From NCBI RefSeq assembly GCF_016865485.1, contig NZ_AP024452.1:2688501-2752500 (forward strand): DNA of 64,000 nt, written 5' to 3'. How positions within the stretch are numbered: position 1 is the stretch's first letter; each line of letters opens with the position of its first letter. Below are positions 1-8,927 of this stretch, one piece after another. The notes beneath the pieces are model-generated. The model had not been told where the DNA came from. It searched no databases and saw only the letters and a program-made list of their open reading frames with translations. The translations under genes and the position numbers were made by a program. This stretch comes from Luteitalea sp. TBR-22. GTDB taxonomy: Bacteria > Acidobacteriota > Vicinamibacteria > Vicinamibacterales > Vicinamibacteraceae.

Positions 1-1584
1 GACGAGGGTGCCGCCGGTCAGTCGCCCTGACGTCGGCGTCATCCCGGTCACCTGCACGTCGGCCGGGGCGGCCGCCGGCTCGCTGATGGGGCCGGTCCAC
101 GGCGTCCCGGCGTTGGCGTGGCCGCCGACGAAGCCGCTCCAGTACATCGCGCGCTCGGCGACGAACGGCTGCGGCGCCGCGCCGACGCTCTCCAGGAAGA
201 CGGCGAAGCGCCGGCCCTGCAGCAGCGCGAACTTCTGGTCGGTCTCGGGGTTGCCGGTCACGGCCGGCCAGATGTTGGTGCGCGTGTTGGCCGGGACCTT
301 CACCGTCGCGGTGACGCCGCTGCCGTCCTCGGTGGCGAACGTCGCCTTCACGTCGATGTCGCTCGCGTTCGGGTTCACCAGCAGGAAGAAGCTGTCGAAG
401 CTGACGCCGCCGGGATCGTCACCCTGTCGGCCCTCGGCGAAGGCCCACTTGACCTCGGGCCGCGCGATGCCGGCCACGACGTGCCCTTCCTTCCACGGGA
501 ACGTCGGCGTCGTGGGATCGTCGGCGGCGGGCGCGCCCCAGTAGACGGCGCGTTCGGCGACGATCGGGATCGAGCTGTCGATGCGCACCGAGAATGCCGT
601 CGACGGCAACAGCAGCGTCCCGTCGTCGGCCCGCTCCTGGTCGGTCCAGATGTTGAAGCGACTCCGCGCCAGGACGGTGTAGGTGCGCGTCACCGGCGCG
701 CCGCTGTCGCGGAAGTAGGTGGCCGTCACCGTCGCCGGCTGCGCGTTGTCGTTGCCGATGAGCAGGAACGTCTCGAACGCGGTCGTCGCGCTTCCGCCCG
801 TGAACCCTTCTGCGAAGTACCAGCTGCGGCGTCCCTCGGTGACGCCGAGCGCGTCGTGGCCGCTGCGGAAGTCGTCGAAGTACATCGCCCGCTCGGCGAC
901 GACCGGCTGGTCCGACTCCACGACGGTCGAGAAGCCCTGGTCGGCGAGCCTCGGATTGGCGCTGGGCCAGAGCGTGGCGCGATTGCCCGCCTCCACCGTG
1001 ATCGCCTCGGAGACGCTGGTCCCGTCGCCCTTGAGGTAGCGCGCCGTGACCCTCGCGGCTCGACTGCCGGGGTTGGCGATGAGGATGAACGTGCTGAAGA
1101 CGCCCGAGGCGCCCTCGGCAAGGATCCAGCGCGTGGCCGGCGCGGTCACGCCGCTGGCGCCGGTGCCACCGGCGTAGGGGGTGCCGCTGAGCGGGAAGAA
1201 CATCGACCGCTCGACGACGATGTCGGCCGGCGTGCTGGTGTCCTTCACCACTGCGGAGACCTGGGCCGAGGCCGCGCCATTGAGTGCCGCGAACTCCTTC
1301 TTGATGTTGACCGTGAGGCGACCGGTCGCCGGCAGGGTGAAGGTCTTCTCCAGCGGGCTGCCGGGAGGCGTGATCAGGGCATCGGGGGCCGGGAGCAGCT
1401 TGACCGTGACGGTCAACGCACTTGCCGACGGATTGCCGACCAGGATGTCCTCGTCGAACGTGCCGTTGCTGGCGCCCTCGGCCAGGAACCACGTGCTGGA
1501 CCCCTGGGCCTCCGCCCGGTCCGCCATCGCCACGCACAGGAGGAGCGCGAGCACGAACCGGGGCCAGGCTGACGGCGAATTCAT
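1..1584 (-). CDS. Secreted WxxAEG-repeat protein with C-terminal IPT domain (3' end beyond window)
   Basis: The reading frame is open from an ATG at 1584 to the window edge (528 codons, no stop), so the C-terminus is missing. Residues 1-26 form a signal peptide (hydrophobic FVLALLLCVAMA, then AEAQ). Four repeats of roughly 115 residues follow. Each opens with a W-x-x-AEG motif (STWFLAEGAS, TRWILAEGAS, RSWYFAEGFT, VKWAFAEGRQ) and ends with a VAERAMYF/VVERSMFF-like strand. The last visible residues (VTGMTPTSGRLTGG) match the start of an IPT/TIG immunoglobulin-like domain. The two downstream paralogues continue from this point into an SGNH-type domain, so one is expected here too (inference). 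No clear Shine-Dalgarno precedes the ATG. The function of the repeats is unknown; an extracellular or surface role is inferred from the signal peptide. Confidence 0.8.
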   Translation of the reverse strand, partial: MNSPSAWPRFVLALLLCVAMADRAEAQGSSTWFLAEGASNGTFDEDILVGNPSASALTVTVKLLPAPDALITPPGSPLEKTFTLPATGRLTVNIKKEFAALNGAASAQVSAVVKDTSTPADIVVERSMFFPLSGTPYAGGTGASGVTAPATRWILAEGASGVFSTFILIANPGSRAARVTARYLKGDGTSVSEAITVEAGNRATLWPSANPRLADQGFSTVVESDQPVVAERAMYFDDFRSGHDALGVTEGRRSWYFAEGFTGGSATTAFETFLLIGNDNAQPATVTATYFRDSGAPVTRTYTVLARSRFNIWTDQERADDGTLLLPSTAFSVRIDSSIPIVAERAVYWGAPAADDPTTPTFPWKEGHVVAGIARPEVKWAFAEGRQGDDPGGVSFDSFFLLVNPNASDIDVKATFATEDGSGVTATVKVPANTRTNIWPAVTGNPETDQKFALLQGRRFAVFLESVGAAPQPFVAERAMYWSGFVGGHANAGTPWTGPISEPAAAPADVQVTGMTPTSGRLTGGTLV

Positions 1585-1699
1585 CTGGAGAAAATCGGTA
1601 CGACCGGGGTTTCAGGGTAGCCCGGCGCCATCTCGGCCGCAAGGCGAGACGCTGCCGCCCCCGCCGCTGCCCGCCGTGCCGGTGCTCATACCAGTTGCC

Positions 1700-1738
1700 C
1701 CGCTGCCGGCTGCCCGGCGCCCGGTATCCGGCACCCGC
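1700..1738. repeat. CCGGYGC-type heptamers between two WxxAEG genes
   Basis: CCGCTGC, CGGCTGC, CCGGCGC, CCGGTAT, CCGGCAC lie just before the stop codon of the 1740-4124 gene (minus strand) and match the unit type of the array at 52446-52645. Confidence 0.7.
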
Positions 1739-1739
1739 C

Positions 1740-4124
1740 CTACTTGATGGCCGCCTTGATGGCCCCGTAGACGAAGCTGGCCATCTGGTCGTAGCCGTTC
1801 TGGGTCGGGTGCACGCCGTCCTCGCCGATCTCGACGCGGGTGTCGAAGTCCACGCGCAGGAACTTCTCCTCGGTGGCCATTGTGGCGATGGCAGACCAGA
1901 GGTCACTGCGCATGACGTGGATGCGGCCCATCACCACGGTGGCGCCGGAGTCGCGCGCCGCGCGCCCCATCGTTCGGAGTCCGTTGGCGATGGTGGTGCC
2001 GGTGAAGACCGTTGCGTTCTGGTCGTTGAAGCCCTCGAGAATCACGACGACGTCGTACTTCTTCGCGGCCACCAGCGTGACGATCCGGTCGACGCCGCGG
2101 GTGGTATTGCTCGAGCACCCGACCGTAGTGACGCACTCCCCGGAATAGCCTTCGTTGTCGACCGTCGCGCCGCTCCCGAACCGCGCGTCGGCGCGGAGCA
2201 GGCCCTGCAGGCCCGCCGGGTAGGGGAGCGCCGCCTGGTACGCGGGGAGTCTGGTCGGGGTCGTGGACGGCGGCACGGGCGGGGCGTACTCGACGATCGT
2301 GCCGTACGTCATGCTGTCGCCCATCGCCAGCACCCGGAACCGGCGCGTGAACGTGCCGACCGTCTGCGTCGTGCCGGCGGTCGTCAGGCGGATGGTGCTC
2401 GCCGCGAGCGTGCCGAAGCCGGTGAGCGCCGTGCGCAGCGGCGCGAGCGCCGTGATCTGCGTGGCGGTCGCCGACTGGATCGTCGCCGCCAGCCCATCCA
2501 CAGTGACCTCGGGCGTGCCGGCGAACCCCGTGCCGGTGATGGTGATCAGCTCGCCGCCGCTGAGGCGCATCTCCCTGGGCGTGTAGCCGGTCACCGTGAC
2601 CGCGCCCGGTGCCCGCGAGGGGCTGACGATTGCGCCGGTCCACGGCGTCCCCATGTTGACGTGGCCGCTGGCGAAGTCGGCGTAGAGGTACACGGCACGC
2701 TCGGCGACGAACGATGCGCCTCCCGTGCTCTCGAGGAACGTCGCGAAGCGGCGATTGGCCAGCGCCGCGAACTCCGGCAGGGCCGCCGTCGGCCAGATGT
2801 TGGCGCGGCCGCGCGCCGGGACGACCACCGTGCTCGTGAGGCCGCCGCCGTCCTCGGCCATGAAGGTGGCCTTGACGGTGACGTCGGCGTTCGAGGGGTT
2901 GGACAGCAGGAAGAACGTGCTGTACGGACGATTGCCGGCGTCGACGCCGTCGCGGCCCTCCGCAAAGGCCCACTTCGGCGACAGCACGGTGGATCCGGCC
3001 GTCGCGTGCCCTTCGCGCCACGGGAACGTCGGCGTGGACGGGTCGGCCGCCGAGGGCGTGCCCCAGTACATGGCGCGCTCGGCGACGATCGGCCGGGTCG
3101 CGGTGACCGTCATGCCGAACGAGGCCGCCTTGAGCCGCGCGTCCGCCTCGCGGCCTTCCTGATCCACCCAGATGGTGAGTCGCTGGTTGGGGCCGAGCGG
3201 GTACGTGCGTGCGACGGTCTGCCCGGAGTCCAGCTGGTAGGTGACCGTGGCCGTGGACGCGGCGTCGCTGGGGTTGGCCAGCAGCAAGAACGTCTCGAAG
3301 GCCGTCGTCGCGTTGCCGCCGGTGAAGCCTTCGGCGAAGTACCAGGTGTTGCTCGCCTCGGGGACCCCCAGCGCATCGTGACCACTGCGGGCGAAGCCGC
3401 TGCCGGTCGTCGACGGATCGAAGTACATCGCGCGTTCCGCGACGATGTCCTCGCCGGCCTCGAGGCTCTCGACCACCGTGGAGAACTCGGCCGACCCGAG
3501 CTGGGTGGGGTAGTCGTTCTGCGGCCAGAAGGTCGTCCGACTGCTCGGTGGGAGCGCCTGGGTGAACGTGATCACCTCGCCGGTGCTCTTGAGATACCTG
3601 ACGCGGACGGTGGTCGACGAGGTGTTGGGGTTGGCCACGAGGATGAACGTGCTGAACGCGCCGCTCGCACCCTCGGCGAGGATCCAGCGGGGTTCGGCCT
3701 GCGTGACGCCGCTCGCGTTGTGCGCGCCGAGGCGCGTGCCGTCGGGGAAGTACATCGAGCGCTCGACGACGATGTCGGCCGGGGTCGTCGAGTTGGCGAC
3801 GGTTGCCGACACCTCGGCAGAGGCGGCGCCGTTCAGACCCGGAAGCTCCTGCGCCACCCGCACCGTGAGGCGGCTGGTCGGGCCGAGGGGGAACGTCTTG
3901 CTCAACACGGCGCCCGGCGCGATGACGGCGCTGGCGTCGGGCAGCAGGCGCACGGTGACGGCCAGCGTCAAGGCGGTCGGGTTGGCGACGAGGATTTCCT
4001 CCTCGAGCACGGCGTTGCTGGCGCCCTCGGCCAGGAACCAGCGCGAGGCGTCCTGGGCTGCCACCGGCACGACCACGACCAACAGGGAGACGAACAGCGC
4101 GGCGACTCGAAGCATGGCAGGCAC
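1740..4124 (-). CDS. Secreted WxxAEG-repeat / IPT / SGNH (GDSL) hydrolase
   Basis: The protein has 794 residues. A signal peptide (about residues 1-24, ending VAAQ) precedes four WxxAEG repeats up to about residue 500, then an IPT/TIG domain (about 505-595) and a C-terminal SGNH hydrolase domain. The catalytic elements look intact: Ser604 in MGDSMTYG, the block-III Asn in EGFNDQN, and Asp769/His772 in DGVHPTQNG. The family cleaves esters of lipids, acetylated sugars or similar substrates; the substrate here is unknown. GTG at 4124 is chosen because an AGAGGA sequence lies about 10 nt upstream; an in-frame ATG at 4115 is the alternative. It begins 15 nt after the stop of the membrane protein at 4140-5846, so the two are probably cotranscribed. 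Confidence 0.85.
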   Translation of the reverse strand: MPAMLRVAALFVSLLVVVVPVAAQDASRWFLAEGASNAVLEEEILVANPTALTLAVTVRLLPDASAVIAPGAVLSKTFPLGPTSRLTVRVAQELPGLNGAASAEVSATVANSTTPADIVVERSMYFPDGTRLGAHNASGVTQAEPRWILAEGASGAFSTFILVANPNTSSTTVRVRYLKSTGEVITFTQALPPSSRTTFWPQNDYPTQLGSAEFSTVVESLEAGEDIVAERAMYFDPSTTGSGFARSGHDALGVPEASNTWYFAEGFTGGNATTAFETFLLLANPSDAASTATVTYQLDSGQTVARTYPLGPNQRLTIWVDQEGREADARLKAASFGMTVTATRPIVAERAMYWGTPSAADPSTPTFPWREGHATAGSTVLSPKWAFAEGRDGVDAGNRPYSTFFLLSNPSNADVTVKATFMAEDGGGLTSTVVVPARGRANIWPTAALPEFAALANRRFATFLESTGGASFVAERAVYLYADFASGHVNMGTPWTGAIVSPSRAPGAVTVTGYTPREMRLSGGELITITGTGFAGTPEVTVDGLAATIQSATATQITALAPLRTALTGFGTLAASTIRLTTAGTTQTVGTFTRRFRVLAMGDSMTYGTIVEYAPPVPPSTTPTRLPAYQAALPYPAGLQGLLRADARFGSGATVDNEGYSGECVTTVGCSSNTTRGVDRIVTLVAAKKYDVVVILEGFNDQNATVFTGTTIANGLRTMGRAARDSGATVVMGRIHVMRSDLWSAIATMATEEKFLRVDFDTRVEIGEDGVHPTQNGYDQMASFVYGAIKAAIK

Positions 4125-4139
4125 GTGGAACGATTCCTC

Positions 4140-5846
4140 TTACGGGACGCGCTCGTACAGGACCGTGGTCTCGTCGCGTGCGATCGCACGCCAGCGTCCC
4201 GAGGCGTCGATCAGGTCGCGGGCTTCGCGACGCTGGCTGCCGTACTCCGCGAGGTGGAGGACGAGGTAGCGCACGCCGGCACGGTCCAGTTCGTCGAAAC
4301 TGGCGCTCCTGAATGGAAAGTACCAGAGGACGTCGGCCCGGCGTCGATACGATTCCGGCGTGAAGCCGCTGTAGCCGTTGAGCAACGGCTTCCAGTGCGT
4401 GGTCGAGTCGAGCATGTAGTTGGCGTTGCGGGGCACGTCGATGCCGCGCCACCAGAACGGCATCTCGGCCACGACCCCGTCGGGGCGGGTCGCCAGCACC
4501 GCGTACACCGACGAGATGGGAGCTGCCGGCACGTACGGCACAGGACCACGGAACGCCTCGACGTTCACCGCCACCAGCGCAAGCCCTGCCAGGACCCCGG
4601 CGCGCTGCGGCCATCGTCGAGCCATCGCCGCGACCCCGAAGGCCGCGAGGATGGCCAGGCCTGTCAGCAGGAGGACGCCGAAGCGAGAGGCGGCGCGCAC
4701 GCCGCTGGCGAACGGCACCAGATGGTAGAAGGCGCGGTACACCGGCGTGGCTGGCCCGAACGACAGCACGAGACCGACGGCAACGAGGCCCATCGCGATG
4801 CGCACGTGTGGGTGTCTCCACGCCGGGACGGCGTCGGTGCCATCGGCCGCGCGGGCCGGCCGGCCAGCCGCGTCCATCGCCCGGGGGCTGCGCCACCCCA
4901 ACGCCGCGAGTGCCAGCAGCACGGCGGCCACTCCGGGGAAGAGGGAATCGCGCGGCTCACGCGTCTGGTACACGTGGCGCGCCCACGCCTCGTGGACGCG
5001 CGCCGGCGTGGCCATGTAGGCCGCGCCGTTGGCCGACATCGCCGCGACGAGGTCGAGCGATCGCTCGAAGCCGTGCGTCGCCTGCATCTCGCGGTAGGCG
5101 TGCATCACCGGCACGACGGGGAGCGCCAGGAGCACGCTGCCGACGACGGCGCCGGCGACGAGGGGTCGCCAGGGCGGCTGCAGCCAGCCGCGCAGGCGCA
5201 CGACCAGCACGATCAGGCCGCAGACGATGCCGAAGATGGCCAGGTAGCCCGAGGTCAGGGCCAGCAGCGCCGTCGCGACGCCGGCCAGCGCGCCGTGCCA
5301 CCAGCGCCGTTCCTGCGGGTCGCCGAGGGCGTCGAGTGCCACCAGGAGCAGCGGCAACCCGTAAGCGTGGATGGCCTGGATGTGGCCCATGCTCACCAGG
5401 GAGTGCGCGTTGAACGCGTACAGGCTGGCGGCGACCAGGGCCGGCCAGAATCGCCCCGTCCATCGCCAGGCCAGCCACCACATGGACCACGCCGACAGCG
5501 CGTATCCGAGCAGCAGCGAGAGGTTGTAGGTCAGCACCGGCCCGGCGCCCGCGGCGCGCACCGGCACCGAGAGCGCACCCGGAATGATGACCGGGTCGGA
5601 GAACGCGATGGTGTTGCGTTCGGGATGGAAGATGTTGCCCGCGAGCACGCGCGAGGGCGCCGTCACCAACGCATGCGCCACCCAGGTGATGGCCCAGGTG
5701 TTGAGGACGGTGTCCTTGTTGTCGTTGCGACTCAGCGTCGCCGGGGCGGATGCCAGCGGCCAGGTGTGGATCACCGAGAGCAGCAGGCAGATGGCGAAGG
5801 CCGCGAGTGCGCGGCGCGCTCGCGGCAGCTGGGGCTCAGGGCTCAA
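4140..5846 (-). CDS. Polytopic membrane protein, GT-C glycosyltransferase-like
   Basis: The protein has 568 residues with about ten hydrophobic segments (for example AAFAICLLLSVIHTWPLA near the N-terminus and VAVGLVLSFGPATPVY in the middle) and a hydrophilic C-terminal part of about 140 residues. The loop after the first membrane helix carries NDNKDTVLNTWAITW, an acidic loop reminiscent of GT-C-fold glycosyltransferases and YfhO/DUF2079-type proteins; no specific family is certain. The only start near the first helix is a TTG at 5846. It lies inside a heptameric repeat array, so residues 2-6 (SPEPQ) are encoded by the repeat and no Shine-Dalgarno is visible. It precedes the SGNH gene by 15 nt. 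A role in glycosylating exported proteins or polysaccharides is a guess. Confidence 0.65.
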   Translation of the reverse strand: MSPEPQLPRARRALAAFAICLLLSVIHTWPLASAPATLSRNDNKDTVLNTWAITWVAHALVTAPSRVLAGNIFHPERNTIAFSDPVIIPGALSVPVRAAGAGPVLTYNLSLLLGYALSAWSMWWLAWRWTGRFWPALVAASLYAFNAHSLVSMGHIQAIHAYGLPLLLVALDALGDPQERRWWHGALAGVATALLALTSGYLAIFGIVCGLIVLVVRLRGWLQPPWRPLVAGAVVGSVLLALPVVPVMHAYREMQATHGFERSLDLVAAMSANGAAYMATPARVHEAWARHVYQTREPRDSLFPGVAAVLLALAALGWRSPRAMDAAGRPARAADGTDAVPAWRHPHVRIAMGLVAVGLVLSFGPATPVYRAFYHLVPFASGVRAASRFGVLLLTGLAILAAFGVAAMARRWPQRAGVLAGLALVAVNVEAFRGPVPYVPAAPISSVYAVLATRPDGVVAEMPFWWRGIDVPRNANYMLDSTTHWKPLLNGYSGFTPESYRRRADVLWYFPFRSASFDELDRAGVRYLVLHLAEYGSQRREARDLIDASGRWRAIARDETTVLYERVP

Positions 5847-6008
5847 GGCGCAGGGGCTCAGGGCTTGACGGCTCAGGGCTCACGGCTCACGGCTCAAAGG
5901 TCAGAAGCTCCGAGTCCCGAGCGCCAAGGCCCAAGACTCAAGGCCCAAGGCCCAAGGCCCAGGGCCCAGGGTCCAGGGTCCAGGGCCCAGGGCCCAGGGC
6001 CCAAGGCC
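5831..6008. repeat. Heptameric repeat array (GGCTCAG then GGCCCAA/GGCCCAG types)
   Basis: Seven-base units run through the gap and into the first codons of the membrane protein gene. They are first of the type GGCTCAG, GGCTCAA, GGCTCAC, then GGCCCAA, GGCCCAG, GGTCCAG. Units vary mainly at the last two or three bases while the GGC core is kept. The register slips in places (for example around 5905-5930). Confidence 0.85.
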
Positions 6009-6015
6009 GAGCGGC

Positions 6016-6050
6016 GCCCTCGGACGCACGAGCGTGCGGCGTCCGAGGGC
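6016..6050 (-). terminator. Terminator-like hairpin downstream of the 6062-8599 gene
   Basis: A perfect 12-bp inverted repeat (GCCCTCGGACGC at 6016-6027, GCGTCCGAGGGC at 6039-6050) with an 11-nt loop lies 11 bases past the stop codon at 6062. No T-run follows on the minus strand, so it is a stable 3' hairpin rather than a canonical intrinsic terminator. Confidence 0.5.
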
Positions 6051-6061
6051 GTGAGCGTGCG

Positions 6062-8599
6062 TTACGGGTTCAGCGGGCAGCCCTTGCCCGGCTTGTCGTT
6101 GCGGCGGTCGCAGGGCTGCAGCGGGAACTCGCGGGCGACCTTGGTGAGCAGGTCGCTCGACACCTGGTCGGCGCCCGACTGCGTGGGAGTGCCGCCCGAG
6201 GTCTGCACCCGGAACAGCGACTGCCGATAGATCTCCGCGCCGAGCGACGTGTCGGTGGTCACGCCCCAGATCGCGTCGCCCAGAGCCTTCACCGACGTCG
6301 AGTCGAGGCTGCCGATGGCGGTCTCTTCCCACTTGGTCATGAAGATGGTGATCTTGCGGTTCTTGGCGCTGGTCACCATGCTGCGCAGGGCGTTGGCCAC
6401 GCTGTTGACCGAGATGCCCGCCTCGACGTCGTTGACGCCCGTGGCGAAGATGACGCCATCGAACTCGTCGGACAGGTTGGCGGCCTTCACCTGGTCGGCC
6501 AGCGACGGGAAGCGCGCCGAGCCCGCCGTGCCGGTGCAGCCGGGACCGGTGGCCGAGGTGCACTCGTTGGCGACGCCGGCGTTGGTCACCTTCACGTACT
6601 CGCCGAACTGCAGCACCTTCTGGCCGGTCGGCGACTGCGCGGCGCTGCCGCTCGTCGTGTAGAGGTCCTTCTGGTACGCCTTGAGCCGGTTCTCGAGGCT
6701 CTTCGGCCATGGCGTCGCGAGGCCGCCGCCGAGCACGTGCTCGTCACCGAAGGCGAGCAGGTTCAGCCGGAACGTGAAGCCGTTGGTCAGCGTCGTGCTG
6801 CTGCCGTCGGGGTTGACCACGCGCACGGTGGTCGGGCCGGCCGTCTGGTAGCCGTTGTAGAAGTCGCGCGCCGGCGTGAGCAGAGTGATGGTCGAGCCGT
6901 CCTGCGACACGACGACGCTCTGGCCCTGGTCGACGTCGGCGAGCACCGTGTTGGCGTTCCGATCGGCGGTCCAGGCCGCGTTGTCGAAGTACACCTTCGC
7001 GCCCTGCTGGAAGCCGCCGCCGCGAATCGTGACCGCCTGGCCACCGCTGATGCGGCCGATCGACGGCGACACCTCGGTGATGGCGAAGGCCGGGGCCACC
7101 GGCGGCGTGGCGATGGTGCCCGTCCACGGCGTGCCGACGTTCACGTGACCGGCCAGGAAGCCGTCGCCCGAGTACACGGCGCGCTCGGCCACGAACGTCG
7201 CGCCAGCGCTCGCCGGGCAGGCGGGATCGGCACTGGCAATCGACTCGAGGAAGGTGGCGAAGCGCTGGCCCGACAACTCCACGAAGTCGGCCGTCCAGAT
7301 GTTGGCGCGCGAGTTGGCCGGCACGCACAGCGAGCGCACGATGCCCTTGCCGTCTTCACGGACGAACGTCGCCTGCACCTTGATCGGCGTGCCGTTGGGG
7401 TTGGCCAGCAGCATGAACGTGTTGAACGTCGTCGCGCTCGTGCCGAAGACGCCCTGCTGTCCCTCGGCGAACGCCCACTTGGCCTGCGCGGCCGTCACGC
7501 CGGCCGTCGCATGGCCTTCACGCCAGGGGAACGGTGCCCAGGTCGGGTCCGAGGCCAACGGGGTGCCCCAGTACAGCGCGCGCTCGGCCACGATTGGCTG
7601 GGTCGCCGTGACGCGCATGCCGAAGGCGGCCGCCTTGAGGCGGGCGTCGACGGCGCGGCCTTCCTGGTCCACCCACACGGTAGTGCGCTGACGGGGCTGC
7701 AGCGGGTAGTTGATCGTCACCACCTGGCCGCTGTCGAGCAGGTAGTCCACCGTCGCGATGGTGGCCGTGTTGTTGGTGTTGGCCAGCAGCAGGAAGGTCT
7801 CGAAGGCGATCGAGCCGTTTCCGGCGGTGTTGCCCTCGGCGAAGAGCCAGGTGGTGCTCGGGCTGGTCACGCCCAGGGCATCGTGGCCGCTCTTGAAGGC
7901 GTCGAAGTACATCGCGCGCTCGGCGATCACCTCGCTGCCGGGCGTGAGCGACTCGATCACCGTCGAGAAGTCTGCCGATCCGAGGGCGACGTGCTCGCCG
8001 CGCGGGTAGAAGGTGACGCGCGAGTTGGCCGGCGCCGTCTGGGTGGTGGTGAACGACTGGCCGGTACCGGTGAGGTACGTGGCGCGCACCTCGGTCGGGG
8101 TGGCGTTCGGGTTGGCCACCAGGACGAAGGTCTCGAACACCCCGCCGGTGCCCTCGGCCAGGGTCCAGGTCTCGGAGAGGCCGTCCTGGGTGACGCCGCT
8201 GGCGTTGTGCGAGCCGGGCTGCGTGGCGCCCTGGAAGTACATCGTGCGCTCGACGACGATGTCGGCCGGGGTCGTGGTGTTGGCCACGACGGCCGTCACG
8301 CGGGCCGAGGCGCTGCCGTTGAGGTTGAAGTCGGACCCGAGGCGCACCGTGAGCCGCGACGAGGCCGCGAGCGGGAACGACTTGGTCAGGGTCGGGGCCT
8401 GCGCGTCGGCCTGCGGCAGCAGGGTGACGGTCACCGTGAGCGCCTGCGAGGACGGGTTGCCGACGAGAATCTCCTCGGTGAAGGTGCTGTTGTTGGCGCC
8501 CTCGGCCAGGAACCACGTCGACGCGCCTTGCGCGAACGCGTGCGGCACGGTGGCCAGGAGGGCGAGGGCCGCCAGAGCGGCGCCACGGAACCAGGTCAT
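6062..8599 (-). CDS. Secreted WxxAEG-repeat / IPT protein with degenerate SGNH domain
   Basis: The protein has 845 residues from the ATG at 8599, chosen because GGAGG sits 6 nt upstream and a signal peptide (GAALAALALLATVPHAFAQ) starts there; an upstream in-frame start would prepend an Arg-rich stretch. It contains four WxxAEG repeats (about residues 25-500), an IPT/TIG domain (about 515-605) and a C-terminal region aligning with the SGNH domain of the neighbouring paralogue. Block III is recognisable (IFATGVNDVE). However, the nucleophile position reads FGDEHVLGG, with Glu620 where Ser is expected. The Asp/His block reads SGGTPTQSG, with Ser801 and Thr804 where Asp and His are expected. It is therefore probably a non-catalytic SGNH fold, perhaps a binding module. 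It is transcribed divergently from the metalloprotease gene at 8928. Confidence 0.82.
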   Translation of the reverse strand: MTWFRGAALAALALLATVPHAFAQGASTWFLAEGANNSTFTEEILVGNPSSQALTVTVTLLPQADAQAPTLTKSFPLAASSRLTVRLGSDFNLNGSASARVTAVVANTTTPADIVVERTMYFQGATQPGSHNASGVTQDGLSETWTLAEGTGGVFETFVLVANPNATPTEVRATYLTGTGQSFTTTQTAPANSRVTFYPRGEHVALGSADFSTVIESLTPGSEVIAERAMYFDAFKSGHDALGVTSPSTTWLFAEGNTAGNGSIAFETFLLLANTNNTATIATVDYLLDSGQVVTINYPLQPRQRTTVWVDQEGRAVDARLKAAAFGMRVTATQPIVAERALYWGTPLASDPTWAPFPWREGHATAGVTAAQAKWAFAEGQQGVFGTSATTFNTFMLLANPNGTPIKVQATFVREDGKGIVRSLCVPANSRANIWTADFVELSGQRFATFLESIASADPACPASAGATFVAERAVYSGDGFLAGHVNVGTPWTGTIATPPVAPAFAITEVSPSIGRISGGQAVTIRGGGFQQGAKVYFDNAAWTADRNANTVLADVDQGQSVVVSQDGSTITLLTPARDFYNGYQTAGPTTVRVVNPDGSSTTLTNGFTFRLNLLAFGDEHVLGGGLATPWPKSLENRLKAYQKDLYTTSGSAAQSPTGQKVLQFGEYVKVTNAGVANECTSATGPGCTGTAGSARFPSLADQVKAANLSDEFDGVIFATGVNDVEAGISVNSVANALRSMVTSAKNRKITIFMTKWEETAIGSLDSTSVKALGDAIWGVTTDTSLGAEIYRQSLFRVQTSGGTPTQSGADQVSSDLLTKVAREFPLQPCDRRNDKPGKGCPLNP

Positions 8600-8927
8600 G
8601 CGAAGCCTCCGCTGCCGCAGGAACCCGGCCATCGGGAACGGCGGCAAACCCTCGGATTATAGGAGAAAGAAGAAGAAAAATCCCCGCAGTCGGATTTGAT
8701 TTCGAATAAAGCGTCGGTCGGCGAATTTGCCCGGGTTTGCGCGCGGCATCCTGGCCCGTTCGAGCCTGCCGTGCCGACGCCGGGCAGACGGCCGTCGGTT
8801 CCGGCCACATTTCTGTCAGGCCGCGTGCAGTTTCGTAATCACGGCCCCTTGCTCCCTCGCGGGGCCAGAGCGGAAACGGCCCCGTGACGGCGTCGATATT
8901 GGAAAACTCGACGGCAGGGGAGTTGCA
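8600..8927. other. Divergent intergenic region between two secreted-protein genes
   Basis: This 328-base region separates divergent genes. The first 110 bases are locally AT-rich (purine-rich GAGAAAGAAGAAGAAAAA at about 8663-8680) and hold the promoter for the minus-strand gene. A GGGGAG ribosome-binding site for the plus-strand gene lies at 8917-8922. No credible ORF or RNA gene is seen. Confidence 0.6.
8656..8661 (-). promoter_or_regulatory. -10 element for the 6062-8599 gene
   Basis: A perfect TATAAT on the minus strand lies 57 bases upstream of the ATG at 8599, leaving a leader of about 50 nt that carries the GGAGG ribosome-binding site. The region 17 bases upstream (GATTTTT) is a poor match to a -35 box. 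Confidence 0.5.

Noticed and set aside
5831-6008. Diversity-generating retroelement template repeat
   Set aside because: Variation is not A-specific, no reverse transcriptase is in the window, and the array is intergenic.
1422-6230. A plus-strand open frame of about 1600 codons across several minus-strand genes
   Set aside because: It is antisense to genes with clear domains and signal peptides, is Arg/Gly/Ala-rich with no recognisable motifs, and is the usual by-product of high third-position GC.
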